A DNA stretch of 64,000 nucleotides from UKL13-3 sp040387195 (GTDB taxonomy: Bacteria > Bacteroidota > Bacteroidia > UKL13-3). Location of the stretch: the NCBI GenBank assembly GCA_040387195.1, contig JAZKEF010000027.1, forward strand, positions 62,001-126,000, read 5' to 3'. Positions 8,665 through 18,898 of the stretch are shown here, in pieces. The stretch's first letter is position 1, and every line of letters starts with the position of its first letter. The notes under the pieces were generated by a model that saw only the letters and a program-made list of their open reading frames with translations, had not been told where the DNA came from and did no database searches. Position numbers and translations under genes: made by a program.

Positions 8665-11600
8665 TTATTCATACTTGATGCATTTAAAGGCAGCATTCGC
8701 TGAAGGTGATTGAATGGATATAATGTATGCCCCCGATTTGTAATCACCTAAATCGAGCACCAACTGATGGCTATTCCACTGTGGGAGTTGCATCTTCTCC
8801 ATCTTCTTGCCCGTCATATCAGTAATGGTAACTGTAACATTTTGGTCGGATAATCCTTGGTTGCTGTTGCTAATGGTAACTTTACCTTTGGTCAGTGTAG
8901 GATAAACCGAAAATAGAGTAGCCGGCATTACCTCGTTCATAAATGTTTCAACCGGTATCAAATCTCCTACAACAATCACAAACCGCCCTTTTGCAAGGGA
9001 TGTTGCATTGTCCTTATCAATACTAAATGTATAGGTTGATGTGGTGGTAAGATCAACTACAGTTTGGGTAAATGCATCAATAAGATAAACTGGCACACCG
9101 GATACCAATAAAGAGGTATTACTAAATTCAAAAGTATACGCGCCTGATTTTGCTACTCCCATACTCAACATAATCGTATCTGATTTTCCATTGAAAGGTT
9201 TATAGTTTGCCGAAAGGATTGAACCATCTGTTCCAACACTTGCAATGTTTACTTCTGCTCCGAACATCTTGCGGATATCATAAGCATCAAATCCGCCTGT
9301 GGCTTCAGTTACATATTTGATTGCAGCCTCATCATACAATTTCTCATCAACAGATGAAAGTAACTTAATGGTGAACTGATCCTGCTCCTGAGTTTTAAAT
9401 ACTGCTCCTGTTGATGCGGTACCTGTTTTGTAAACTTCTTTCATCGTCATCGCAGGTGATACAGCTGCCGCCTTCACCCAGAATGCACCGCCTGAGGGAA
9501 TCACACCATTGGTCATTGATCCTGTGTGAGCCCCGCTGAATGCATTGAAACTTGTATACCCGTTTACAGCAGGGTCATAGATGTAAATCACTGCATCCAG
9601 ATGGGCATAATCGGTTCCCGAATAATCAAATGCGGATCCTGTTCTGCCTGCATCATGAAATGCATTCCAGTCAATAGGTGATGGATATGGGTTCCCGACA
9701 AAACTCCATCCATCATATGATGCATTTCCTGAACTGGTAAAGGAAACAGGCATTGTAACATTACCGGTATTTACCGGATTAATTACATTCATTGTTACAG
9801 CAGCCTGTGTACCCGTAGTTCCGGTAAGTACATTAGGATCACTCCTGTCCCCACGGATAAATACACGGAAACCTTTGCCCGGGGTGAGTGCCAGATTCGT
9901 ATTGGTTGCTGCCACCCATCCATTCGTATTGTTGTCGCCCGGAATACTTTCATCATAGTAATAAACGCTTGGAGCATTGGTTGCAGTAGGGTCAAAACCA
10001 TTAGTGGCTCCACCTGCACCTGTAATATAAATCTCATTTTTCCAATCGGCAAGTGTACTTCCGCTTACCGGGGACGCCATGAATCTGAATCTGCGGGCTA
10101 CAGAAGGAATATATCTTTCGGCCGTAAGGTTTCCCGTAATGTATGATCCCGAACCTGCTGCAATACGAGCCGTTGCAGTTGCAGTAGATGTAAGAGTTAA
10201 CAAATTACCGGTTGCGAACGTACCTGCTGTTGGTGTAACGGTTCCAATAACCTGCAGTGCATTGCCCAATGTGATGGTTTGGGAAGCACGGTTGTATGTA
10301 ATATCATTCAGTCGGTTACTGGTTCCCGGATTTGTCTGATCAAAGAACAGGTTAGCTCCTAATGCCCCCGAACCTCCGATAACAAGATTGGATGAACCAT
10401 TTGCAACTAAAGACGCGGTGGCACTATGTCCGCTTAAGGTTCCATTTATGTTCAGGGTATTTGACCCTATGGTTAGTTTTCCTCCCGAAAAGGTCATAGT
10501 TCCGCCTACTGTTGTCGGTCCATTGAGTGATTGTGTGCCACTCGAATTACTCATCAGCAAATTGTTATAAGTGCCGTTTGCAATTGTTTGTGCTCCTGAT
10601 CCGGCAGAATATTCTACAGTACCATTCCATGTTTTTCCAGCAGTTAAGGGAGATGCAGAGGTATTGGCCGTTCTAACTCTACCGTTGTTGGTTATGGTAT
10701 TGAGTGTTCCCGATAAAGTGTATGTGTTCAAGCTCAATATACCACCCGTAGTGGTTGTCAACGTTCCATTAACAACAAGGTTTCCAGAAGCCGTATTTGT
10801 ACCACTACTGTTGCTTGAAGTAAGGTTATAATAAGTCCCCTCCACTACGGTCTGTCCTCCGCCTGTAACTGCATATTGCACAGTACCGCTTCCCCCCCAG
10901 GTTTTGGCGGCAGCAACCGGTGTTGCAGAAGTATTGGATATCTGGATCGTACCATTGTTAGTAATGGTGGTCAGGTTTCCGGAAAGGGTCCTTGTTCCCA
11001 TGTTTAATGTACCACCGGTAGTTGTTGTCAATGTATTGTTCACTACCAGATTATCATTAACAGTCTGTATTCCGCTGGTATTGCTTATCGTAAGATTGTT
11101 ATAGGTTCCATCTGGTATGGTTTGAGCACCTGTAGTTGCATAATATTCAACCGTCCCTGTCCCGCCCCAGGTTTTTCCATTTGGTAAAGCCGAGCCGCCT
11201 GCGGTCCTGGCTGTGCGAATCGTACCATTGTTAGTGATGACGGCAAGGGTTCCTCCAAGGGATCTTGTCCCCATATCCAGGGTACCTCCCGCAGTTGTGG
11301 TAAGCGTTCCATTCACCGTAAGGTTGCTGGTTAGAGATTGCGATCCGCTTGTATTGTCCAACCTAAGATTGTTATAGGTACCACTCACAATTGTTTGTCC
11401 ACCAATAGCTGCAGTATAGTTTATCGTCCCACCCCAGGTTTTGCCTGTAGGAATGGGTGTAGATGAAGTATTGGCCGTATTTATTGTTCCATTATTGGTA
11501 ATACTGCTTAACGTTCCGGACAGTGTATGAATACCCATGCTCAACGTACCTCCTGCAGAAGTTATAAGTTGAAAATCCACTACGATATTTCCGTTTACCG

Positions 11601-14600
11601 TTTGTGTACCACTGGTATTATCAAAGTAGAGGTTAATATAATTTCCATTAGCTACAGTCTGTCCACCCGTTACGGAACTATATCTGACAGTACTTCCCCA
11701 CGTTTTGCCGGAAGGAATAGGGTTGGCTGAAATATTCGCGGTCCTGATTTCTCCATTATTAGCAATCGTATTCAAGGTTCCTGAAAGTAGGTACGTTGAC
11801 ATATTCAGGATATCTCCAACAGCAGTGGTAATGGTTCCGTTGACTGTAAGATCTCCTCCTGCAGTATTGGTTCCGCTGCTACTCATATTAAGATTATTAT
11901 AAGTACCGTTCGATATGGTCTGACCTGCTCCCGGAGCATAATACTCCACCGTTCCTCCCCAGATTTCGCCCGCTGGTAATGGAGGGTTTGCCATATTCGC
12001 TGTTTTAAGGGTACCGTTATTCGCTATTGTTGCTAAAGATCCCGTAAGCTGGTAGTTTGTCAGATCAAACGTACCACCGCCTGATATGGTCAATGTGCCA
12101 TTTACGCCAATATTTCCCCCTGCTGTATTGGTGTTACTCGTATTACTTAACAATAGGTTGTTATAAGTACCAGAAACAATGGTTTGATCACCTGTTGTAA
12201 CCGCATAATTCACCGTTCCTGTGCCACCCCATGTTTTCCCTGAAGCTAATGGTGTTGCAGTAGTATTGCTGGTAATAATCGTTCCATCATTCGTTATGGT
12301 AACTAATAATCCGGAAAGGGTATTTGTACCTAAATTGAGTGTGCCTCCTGTGGTTGTGTTCAATGTGTTGGCTACCGTTATATTTCCTCCTGCCGTATTC
12401 GTATTACTGGTATTACCCATAGTGAGCTTGTAGTATGTTCCTGTAACCACAGTTTGCCCACCTGCAGTTGCGTTGTATAAAACTGTTCCGGTCTTTGCTG
12501 TCCAGTTTCTGGAAGGAATAGGCGTAGCAGATGTATTAGTGATACTTAGCGTTCCACTTACTTCAGGTGAAGTGATTAGCCCGGTAAGAATATAAGTTCC
12601 CATATTCAGTGTACCTCCTGCAGTAATAATAAATCTTTGGTCTATTGAAAGGTCTCCACTTACAGTCTGGGTACCACTGGTATTCTCCATACTTAGATGT
12701 GTAAACGTTCCACCAACAACAGTTTGTCCTCCTGTCGGGGCATTATAGATTACCCAACCAGCATTTCCCCAGTATTTTCCGGAAGGAAGAGGATTTGAAG
12801 AGGTATTTGCCGTATAGATCACACCACTGTTGCTGATACCCGTTATGGCCCCGGAGAGAGCATATATCCCCATATCCAACACGATATTTTCCCTTATCAA
12901 TGTACCATTCAGCACAAAATCTCCTCCTGCATATTTTGTCCCACTTCCACTAATTGTAAGATTATTGTAAGTGCCACTCACAATTGTTTGATTAGCGGAG
13001 GCATTATATTCTACTGTACCACCCCAGGTCTTTCCAGCAGGTATGGGTGTCGAAGAAGTATTTATTGTTTTAAGTGTACCATTATTACTTACTCCTGCCA
13101 TGGTTCCACCCAGCGTATATATTACCATATCAAGTATACCTCCTGCAGTTGTGGTGAGCGTTCCGTTTACCATAATGTTTCCTGAAACTGTGTTTGTTCC
13201 GCTTGTATTACTTAGCGACAAACTATTATAAGTACCGGTAACAATGGTTTGCGCTCCAGTAGTTGCGGCATAAGTTATGCCCCCTGTTCCACCCCAGGTT
13301 TTGCCCGATGGTAATGGTGTTGTAGTAGTATTCAAAGTGCTTATCGTTCCGTTATTAGTGATGGTACCCAATGTTCCCGAAAAGGTGTTTGTTCCCATAC
13401 TCAATGTTCCGCCTGCTGTAGTAGTGAGTGTATCATTTACAGTTAAATTGCCGTCAGCAGTTTGTGTGCCGCTTGTATTACCCATTGTAAGATTGGTATA
13501 GGTGGCATTGGACACGATGGTTTGTCCGCCTGTTGGTGAATTGTAATTGATTGTTCCAGCCCAGGTTTTACCGGTAGGGAAAGGCGCGGAAAGAACAGCT
13601 GTTTGAATTGTTCCATATGCTTGAAGAGAGCTCATATTTCCCGAAAGCGTGTAAGCTCCCATGTTTAATGTAGCGCCCACTGCTATAGTAAATATCTGGT
13701 CTATCGCAAGATTGCCATTTGCTGTTTGCGTACCGCTTGTATTCGCTAATTGGAGGTGAGTATAGGTTCCGGCTACCACAGTTTGGCCACCTGAAGGTGC
13801 ATTGTAGGTAACCAGACTTGCGCTTCCCCATCCTTTTCCCGAAGGAAGAGGATTAGCCGATGTATTGGCGGTCTGGATCTCACCGGCATTGATGATATTA
13901 ATATTGGTTAACCCTCCTGAGAGTACATATGTTCCCATATTCAGCAATGAGTAGTTAGAAAATGTCAATGCTGAATCTACCACTAAATCACCTCCAGCAG
14001 TTTTTTGCATTCCACTGTTATTACTCAACGTAAGATTATTATAGGTACCATTCGCTATGGTTTGTCCAGCCGATGCAGCATAATATACCATAGTACCACC
14101 CCAGGTTTTGCCGGTTGGCAATGGAGGATTTGCGGTATTTGCTGTTCTGATGGTTCCACTGTTCAATATTGTTGCTGAACTTCCCGACAGTTGATAGATA
14201 GTCATGTCAAACGAGCCTCCGCTTTGCGTGGTTAACGTTCCGTTTAAGTTGATTGCTCCGCCCGCAGTTTGCGTTCCGCTTGTATTGCTCAGTGTAAGGT
14301 TGGTATACGTTCCGGAAACAACCGTTTGTCCACCCGTTGTAACTGCATACCGAACCGTGCCATTCCATGTTTTACCGGCAGGAAACGGAGTGGATGAAGT
14401 GTTTGCTGTACTGATGGTTCCCGGGTTAGTAATGGATGTAAGTGATCCAGATAATGCATAGGTGCTCATGCTAAATGTACCACCTGCCGTTGTGGTAAGC
14501 GAGTCGTTTACGATTATATTTCCTGTTGCATTATTGGTACCACTCGAATTATTCATTACAAGATTGTTATACGTTCCGTCAACGATATAGCGTCCACCTG

Positions 14601-16134
14601 TAGTTCCCGTATAAGTTACGGTTCCTCCCCAGGTTTTGCCCGTTGGCAGAGGAGGATTGCTAAAACTCCGGCTGTAAATATTTCCACTATTGCTTATAAT
14701 AGCAGATGAGCCTATAAAGTTGTAATATAAAAAATCGATCTTTCCGGCTGCAGGATTAATGAGTGTACCATTTACCGTGACATCTCCAGAAGCATAAATT
14801 GTATCAGTGCTATTACTGTTGGTAAGGTTTCCGAATACTCCATTGATATATTGTCTATATACACCATTCATGGTAAGGGTTCCTGTTCCTGTTATGGTTC
14901 CATTCGAAATGACTGAATCGCTTACACTTAGATTGCCGTTTATAGTTACTGTTGCACCTGAATTCACTTGAATTTTACGCGCTTTTAGTGTTGTTTGAAG
15001 AGAGGTAATGATTAGTGCATTAGTTGTTCCTGAAGGTACAATTACGTTGGATCCTTCAGTAGGAATGCTTGAATTCGCCCAGTTAGATGTTGTATTCCAA
15101 TCGTTGCTGGTTGCTCCGGTCCATACGAATCCTCCACCAACATTAAAAAAAGTATTCTGGCTGCTATTAAGAGCAAACCGATTGGTGGCCGAAAGGGCTG
15201 AACCAAATAAGAGAACCTCTCCATAATATACTGTTTCTGTGTAAATGCTTCCGTAACCCATTTTTAAAGGATCCATTGTATTTACTCCTGAAACTGTTGT
15301 TGAACCTACTGAAATTCCATTTACTTCAAGCGAATAGGTATCACCGTCACGCATTGCTGTAAGGTTATCCGTACGGTTAGTGTTTACTTGGATTGTGCTT
15401 TCAAAGCTGGCATTTAAACCCGCACCTGCATCGGTTCTTATCTGTAACCCCCACTTATCGGATGATATTTTGATGCTGGTAAGCGGGTTATCTCCTGCTA
15501 TCGGACTGCGATCAAGTGCATAGGTTCCGCAACAGCCGTTAACACTTCCGTTTGTATATGTCTTTGCCTGGCACACCACGTTCAACGTACGGTTGTCGGT
15601 AATACCATAGCTGGTTACACTGGCATCACTTATACGCTGACCATTTATCGTCTGCATGCCAGGTACGCCACTTTGGTTTACATCCACCACCCCACTATTT
15701 ACAATTCGAGGTTGAACAGAGGTATTTCCCTGCACTGCATCACGACTATTACCACTCTGGTCATACCATACCGATACAAATCCGTTTCCGGTACTTACAA
15801 AATCTTTAAGTGTAACAGTATCCAACATTCCGGATGCCAAATAACCGATATCCAATTGCCCGTTGTCAGAACTTCGTCTTACCCTCATCAATGGAGTGTT
15901 GGAGTTGGTAAATCCACTTACTGCTGCGGGTGGAGTGATAGCCGCATGATCATAGGTGGTTTTGAGCTGCCTTATGGAGTATGCAACAGCAACGGATGTA
16001 TTTGTCCCTCCTGATGAAGACGTAACAACACTTATCGGTCCTCCGGAAGCTGATGCATCGAGAAGCTTTTGTGCAAATGCCTGTGGTCCAATTATAGATA
16101 CTACAGACATCAGAATAATTTTAAGTAACCGCAT
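8665..16134 (-). CDS. Giant T9SS-secreted repeat adhesin with arabinofuranosidase-like lectin domain
   Basis: 2,489 residues. A signal peptide ends near AFAQ (about residue 22). Residues 45-345 resemble the concanavalin-like catalytic/lectin domain of alpha-L-arabinofuranosidase B (RVRRSSDNGQLDIGYL, VWYDQSGNSRDAVQ), common in Bacteroidota surface proteins. A WTGATSNDWNTTSNW segment follows. Residues about 495-1858 are 16 imperfect units of about 85 residues built on GKTWGGTV-Y, GQTIVSGTYNNL, SNTSGT-T and NGTLTTTAGGTL-MGT-LSG. The region around RYIPSVARRFRFMASPVSG is a module usual in such proteins, and the last 85 or so residues are a T9SS type A sorting domain. It should be exported by T9SS and anchored at or shed from the surface; a role in adhesion is inferred from architecture only. 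It lies 48 bases after a small HTH-like gene and downstream of two regulators on the same strand. Confidence 0.85.
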   Translation of the reverse strand: MRLLKIILMSVVSIIGPQAFAQKLLDASASGGPISVVTSSSGGTNTSVAVAYSIRQLKTTYDHAAITPPAAVSGFTNSNTPLMRVRRSSDNGQLDIGYLASGMLDTVTLKDFVSTGNGFVSVWYDQSGNSRDAVQGNTSVQPRIVNSGVVDVNQSGVPGMQTINGQRISDASVTSYGITDNRTLNVVCQAKTYTNGSVNGCCGTYALDRSPIAGDNPLTSIKISSDKWGLQIRTDAGAGLNASFESTIQVNTNRTDNLTAMRDGDTYSLEVNGISVGSTTVSGVNTMDPLKMGYGSIYTETVYYGEVLLFGSALSATNRFALNSSQNTFFNVGGGFVWTGATSNDWNTTSNWANSSIPTEGSNVIVPSGTTNALIITSLQTTLKARKIQVNSGATVTINGNLSVSDSVISNGTITGTGTLTMNGVYRQYINGVFGNLTNSNSTDTIYASGDVTVNGTLINPAAGKIDFLYYNFIGSSAIISNSGNIYSRSFSNPPLPTGKTWGGTVTYTGTTGGRYIVDGTYNNLVMNNSSGTNNATGNIIVNDSLTTTAGGTFSMSTYALSGSLTSITNPGTISTANTSSTPFPAGKTWNGTVRYAVTTGGQTVVSGTYTNLTLSNTSGTQTAGGAINLNGTLTTQSGGSFDMTIYQLSGSSATILNSGTIRTANTANPPLPTGKTWGGTMVYYAASAGQTIANGTYNNLTLSNNSGMQKTAGGDLVVDSALTFSNYSLLNMGTYVLSGGLTNINIINAGEIQTANTSANPLPSGKGWGSASLVTYNAPSGGQTVVAGTYTHLQLANTSGTQTANGNLAIDQIFTIAVGATLNMGAYTLSGNMSSLQAYGTIQTAVLSAPFPTGKTWAGTINYNSPTGGQTIVSNATYTNLTMGNTSGTQTADGNLTVNDTLTTTAGGTLSMGTNTFSGTLGTITNNGTISTLNTTTTPLPSGKTWGGTGGITYAATTGAQTIVTGTYNSLSLSNTSGTNTVSGNIMVNGTLTTTAGGILDMVIYTLGGTMAGVSNNGTLKTINTSSTPIPAGKTWGGTVEYNASANQTIVSGTYNNLTISGSGTKYAGGDFVLNGTLIRENIVLDMGIYALSGAITGISNSGVIYTANTSSNPLPSGKYWGNAGWVIYNAPTGGQTVVGGTFTHLSMENTSGTQTVSGDLSIDQRFIITAGGTLNMGTYILTGLITSPEVSGTLSITNTSATPIPSRNWTAKTGTVLYNATAGGQTVVTGTYYKLTMGNTSNTNTAGGNITVANTLNTTTGGTLNLGTNTLSGLLVTITNDGTIITSNTTATPLASGKTWGGTGTVNYAVTTGDQTIVSGTYNNLLLSNTSNTNTAGGNIGVNGTLTISGGGTFDLTNYQLTGSLATIANNGTLKTANMANPPLPAGEIWGGTVEYYAPGAGQTISNGTYNNLNMSSSGTNTAGGDLTVNGTITTAVGDILNMSTYLLSGTLNTIANNGEIRTANISANPIPSGKTWGSTVRYSSVTGGQTVANGNYINLYFDNTSGTQTVNGNIVVDFQLITSAGGTLSMGIHTLSGTLSSITNNGTINTANTSSTPIPTGKTWGGTINYTAAIGGQTIVSGTYNNLRLDNTSGSQSLTSNLTVNGTLTTTAGGTLDMGTRSLGGTLAVITNNGTIRTARTAGGSALPNGKTWGGTGTVEYYATTGAQTIPDGTYNNLTISNTSGIQTVNDNLVVNNTLTTTTGGTLNMGTRTLSGNLTTITNNGTIQISNTSATPVAAAKTWGGSGTVQYAVTGGGQTVVEGTYYNLTSSNSSGTNTASGNLVVNGTLTTTTGGILSLNTYTLSGTLNTITNNGRVRTANTSASPLTAGKTWNGTVEYSAGSGAQTIANGTYNNLLMSNSSGTQSLNGPTTVGGTMTFSGGKLTIGSNTLNINGTLSGHSATASLVANGSSNLVIGGSGALGANLFFDQTNPGTSNRLNDITYNRASQTITLGNALQVIGTVTPTAGTFATGNLLTLTSTATATARIAAGSGSYITGNLTAERYIPSVARRFRFMASPVSGSTLADWKNEIYITGAGGATNGFDPTATNAPSVYYYDESIPGDNNTNGWVAATNTNLALTPGKGFRVFIRGDRSDPNVLTGTTGTQAAVTMNVINPVNTGNVTMPVSFTSSGNASYDGWSFVGNPYPSPIDWNAFHDAGRTGSAFDYSGTDYAHLDAVIYIYDPAVNGYTSFNAFSGAHTGSMTNGVIPSGGAFWVKAAAVSPAMTMKEVYKTGTASTGAVFKTQEQDQFTIKLLSSVDEKLYDEAAIKYVTEATGGFDAYDIRKMFGAEVNIASVGTDGSILSANYKPFNGKSDTIMLSMGVAKSGAYTFEFSNTSLLVSGVPVYLIDAFTQTVVDLTTTSTYTFSIDKDNATSLAKGRFVIVVGDLIPVETFMNEVMPATLFSVYPTLTKGKVTISNSNQGLSDQNVTVTITDMTGKKMEKMQLPQWNSHQLVLDLGDYKSGAYIISIQSPSANAAFKCIKYE
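10560..14650 (-). repeat. 16 tandem protein-coding repeats of about 260 bp inside the adhesin gene
   Basis: I count 16 copies of the GKTW-like motif, spaced about 255-270 bases. Neighbouring copies are diverged in DNA. Units four apart resemble each other more than neighbours do: units 2 and 10 share F-D-M/L-T-x-Y-Q-L and NPPLP; units 3, 7 and 11 share AGGD; units 4, 8 and 12 share a Y-N-A-P or V-T-G-G-Q-T-V plus D-Q/F-x-F variant. Confidence 0.85.
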
Positions 16135-16182
16135 ATTCTTAATTAATTACTGAATGGTTATGAAAGTGGATATAGATACCTG

Positions 16183-16590
16183 TTACCGTAGGGTTGCATT
16201 TATAGATTCGTGCAACTGAACGGTAGACATTTTTAGTTTTTGGCTGATGATGAAAATATGGCATCTCAGGTCTTCGATTGAAAAGCCCATATTACGGCTG
16301 ATTTTTAACTCGGGAAGTCCAATGTATAAGAATGCCAGCACGATTCCTTCAGTTGTTGAAAGCAACGGATATTGTTTCTTAAGTATACTGTAAGAATCAT
16401 CATATACGATTTCAAACATATTTACAAATAGTTCCGCTTCTTCAGCAGAATGCACCCTAAAGTTTCTGAAAACTCCCTGACGCAAGGTTTGCCTTCCGCG
16501 AGTATACTCGTCCTCATTATAACCCTTGAGAATGTCTTCGTTAGTATTATTTGGAGCATACGAAGCTACCAAGACATTACTATGCTGCAT
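16183..16590 (-). CDS. Small protein related to the HTH domain of the neighbouring TPR regulators
   Basis: 135 residues, no signal peptide. The C-terminal half (MFEIVYDDSYSILKKQYPLL, STTEGIVLAFLYIGL, ISRNMGFSIEDLR, SQKLK) lines up with the C-terminal helix-turn-helix region of the two upstream TPR proteins (LFENVHPGFFTRLKGLFPDI, TQSEMRLMALLKLNM, MAGVLGVSPESIR, FRKKI) without long gaps. It may therefore be a DNA-binding protein, but the usual K/R-rich recognition positions are altered (R-C-H-I-F in place of R-K-T-A-Y), so DNA binding is uncertain. It lies between the regulators and the giant adhesin, 48 bases from the adhesin start, and could be co-transcribed with it. Confidence 0.65.
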   Translation of the reverse strand: MQHSNVLVASYAPNNTNEDILKGYNEDEYTRGRQTLRQGVFRNFRVHSAEEAELFVNMFEIVYDDSYSILKKQYPLLSTTEGIVLAFLYIGLPELKISRNMGFSIEDLRCHIFIISQKLKMSTVQLHESINATLR

Positions 16591-16873
16591 AACAGGATTG
16601 ATTGCTAGTGATGGAAAATGAACCCACTACACATACCGCTTTGGTATATAACTGACTTTCAGGGCGGGTATAATTGATTGAGTTGATAATAGGGCGGGGG
16701 GTCCCGGTACCAAAGGCAGAATTCCCTTCAGCAAAAGGGATTGGACCGGGCTTTCCCCTATGTATACTTCCGTTCACATTCTTTTCATTCACTGCCCCGA
16801 GGGCGGAGGGGGCACCTGACAATGATATTTGTTTGCCACTTTTATATAGAGCATCATACAGTATTGTTCTCAT
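16580..16873 (-). CDS. Possible small ORF ahead of the HTH-like gene
   Basis: 97 codons with no recognisable family. In favour: ATG at 16873 has an AAAGGTGG ribosome-site-like sequence about 6 bases upstream, unusual in this phylum, and the stop overlaps the next gene's start region by 11 bases, as in coupled genes. Against: the middle is rich in Gly/Pro without predicted structure (HRGKPGPIPFAEGNSAFG) and an ORF runs opposite. It could be a leader peptide, a decayed gene fragment or noncoding. Confidence 0.3.
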   Translation of the reverse strand: MRTILYDALYKSGKQISLSGAPSALGAVNEKNVNGSIHRGKPGPIPFAEGNSAFGTGTPRPIINSINYTRPESQLYTKAVCVVGSFSITSNQSCYAA

Positions 16874-17080
16874 AAATTTCCACCTTTATTACAGGCAAAT
16901 TTCTCTCAGATATACCCTTGTAACCAAAAAAGTAACATGTACAAAACATGTACAAATAAAATAGCGCATTGATTATCAACAACAAAGGATGCAATGGGAC
17001 AAAAGTATGGACAACTAAAATGGTGTGATTAACCTTAAAATTTCGATGGCAAGGAATGCAAAATGCATTGCTACAATCAA

Positions 17081-18898
17081 TTAAACAGATTGTACAATTT
17101 CTGTAAGGTTCTTATTTATCCCAGCAGGTATTTTTTTTCTGAAGCGGTAAGCTGTTTTACGAATGCTTTCTGGAGACACTCCGAGCACTCCGGCCATACT
17201 ATTTGTTGACATATTTAACTTCAAAAGCGCCATTAGGCGCATTTCTGATTGGGTAATGTCTGGAAAGAGTCCTTTAAGCCTAGTGAAAAAACCAGGATGT
17301 ACATTCTCAAACAAGTCTATGAAACGAAACCAATCATCTTCAGTAATAATGACTGCTAGCTTTAGCTTTTCCATACTTTCAAAAGCATGACCGCCCTCCG
17401 TATTTCCGGGAAGTAACCTAAGCCTCAGCAACTCCTGGCTGATTTCTTCCAGCTTTTTATTCTTTTCCTGCAAAAGCTGAATATAGTCATGGAGTTGCTC
17501 CTCTGCGTGCAGTTTTTCCGTATGAAGTATTTGTCCGCGGTTCTCAAACAATTGACGATCCTTTCTGCTTTTCAATCGCTGTCTGCTATATAGTAAAAAG
17601 AGCCAGGCTCCACCTAAAAGCAATACCAAGACTGAAAAATTACGTGCCTGCGCCCAGACTTTTTTCTCATTTTTAAGCTGCCTGAGTTTCGACAGATATT
17701 GCTGCGCCATAATTTCTGTATGCACCTTTTGCGACTGGGTCTTTTTTCTCACCACCTCCAGTGTGTCCCGGTACTGATACGCTTTTAGATAACTACTAAA
17801 GGCATTAAGATGATTACCCTTCTGTTCATATGCATCACCCTGAACTACATATAACTGATACCCCAGATCATAATACAAAAGCTCCCACCATATTGCAACA
17901 AGTTTCACCGCATTCAGTCCTGTTTCAGCATTCGAAAGCTTCACTAGCGCTTTATCAATATCACCATTGTGCATATCAATTTTCGCCAGTACAATAAGTG
18001 CTTCGCAGGAGTCTTGCGGTAAAATTTTATTATCCTTTATCTTGCTGTTCTTATACTGAACCTCCGCATATAGGAGAGCTTTATCATATTCCCCTTTTTG
18101 AATATAATATTTACTGATATTAATCGAAGCCACTCCAATCCATATAAGATTGTTATGATCGCGGGCAACTTGTAATGTCCGGTTAAAATATGCAAAAGCA
18201 CTATCCGGTACGTTCAGATTTCGGTATGCAAGTCCTATGGTATTGAGTACCTGTAAATGAACATATGGGAATATCGTATCACTGTAGTGCTGGGCAGGTG
18301 TAAGTATTTTAATACACTCCTGATAATTGCCAAGGTAATAATACACCCATGCCAATTCGAAGGTATAATTACTTGCCCTGGGGTTGTTTTCATATCCAAG
18401 TTCTGTAAACAATTCATGCGCCTGCAACAATAATCCCAGCCCTTTAGCATACTCCTTTTTCACATGGTAATACAGCAACCCTTTTCTGTGAACCATATTT
18501 GCCCAAAGCATGGCATCGGTTTGCTCTGCTTTTTCCATTACCTTATTCAATTCTTCCTCCCAATCTTCTCCTCTTTTCAGCGAAACAACATGAAAATACG
18601 CGATACTATACCTGGCCACCAGGTTAAGGTATTTGTCATTCCTTTCTTCCGTTTCATGCAGTAGTTGGTTAAGCAGTAATAGTTCACCGGCAGAATCGGG
18701 CATATGGGAGTGTTCGTTTACCCAATCAAAAGCTAGGGCTATACGCTCTTTGGGTTCTCCTTCAAAAATTTTCTCAAAAGACGATTGTGCTCTTGCACCT
18801 TGATTGCAAAGCAAGCACAGCAGAGCAATCAGTATCACTCTAATCCCGTATGTAAAGTATTGATATGTAAAACCGTTGTAATCCATAACTGTACTCAT
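17081..18898 (-). CDS. Membrane-anchored TPR protein with C-terminal LuxR-like HTH (second of a tandem pair)
   Basis: 605 residues: signal peptide (about 18-38, LIALLCLLCNQGARAQ), tetratricopeptide-like helices (about 60-395), one transmembrane helix (about 425-445, VLVLLLGGAWLFLLY), a coiled coil (about 450-500), and a cytoplasmic helix-turn-helix (FPDITQSEMRLMALLKLNMS, then MAGVLGVSPESIRKTAYRFRKKI). This layout puts the TPR sensor in the periplasm and DNA binding in the cytoplasm, a common Bacteroidota one-protein signalling design. Its ATG overlaps the stop of the upstream paralogue in an ATGA, implying translational coupling. The giant adhesin downstream is the natural target, by position only. 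Confidence 0.85.
   Translation of the reverse strand: MSTVMDYNGFTYQYFTYGIRVILIALLCLLCNQGARAQSSFEKIFEGEPKERIALAFDWVNEHSHMPDSAGELLLLNQLLHETEERNDKYLNLVARYSIAYFHVVSLKRGEDWEEELNKVMEKAEQTDAMLWANMVHRKGLLYYHVKKEYAKGLGLLLQAHELFTELGYENNPRASNYTFELAWVYYYLGNYQECIKILTPAQHYSDTIFPYVHLQVLNTIGLAYRNLNVPDSAFAYFNRTLQVARDHNNLIWIGVASINISKYYIQKGEYDKALLYAEVQYKNSKIKDNKILPQDSCEALIVLAKIDMHNGDIDKALVKLSNAETGLNAVKLVAIWWELLYYDLGYQLYVVQGDAYEQKGNHLNAFSSYLKAYQYRDTLEVVRKKTQSQKVHTEIMAQQYLSKLRQLKNEKKVWAQARNFSVLVLLLGGAWLFLLYSRQRLKSRKDRQLFENRGQILHTEKLHAEEQLHDYIQLLQEKNKKLEEISQELLRLRLLPGNTEGGHAFESMEKLKLAVIITEDDWFRFIDLFENVHPGFFTRLKGLFPDITQSEMRLMALLKLNMSTNSMAGVLGVSPESIRKTAYRFRKKIPAGINKNLTEIVQSV

Noticed and set aside
10079..14461. Plus-strand valine/proline-rich frames opposite the adhesin repeats
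   Set aside because: They recur with the same period as the adhesin units and are antisense shadows.
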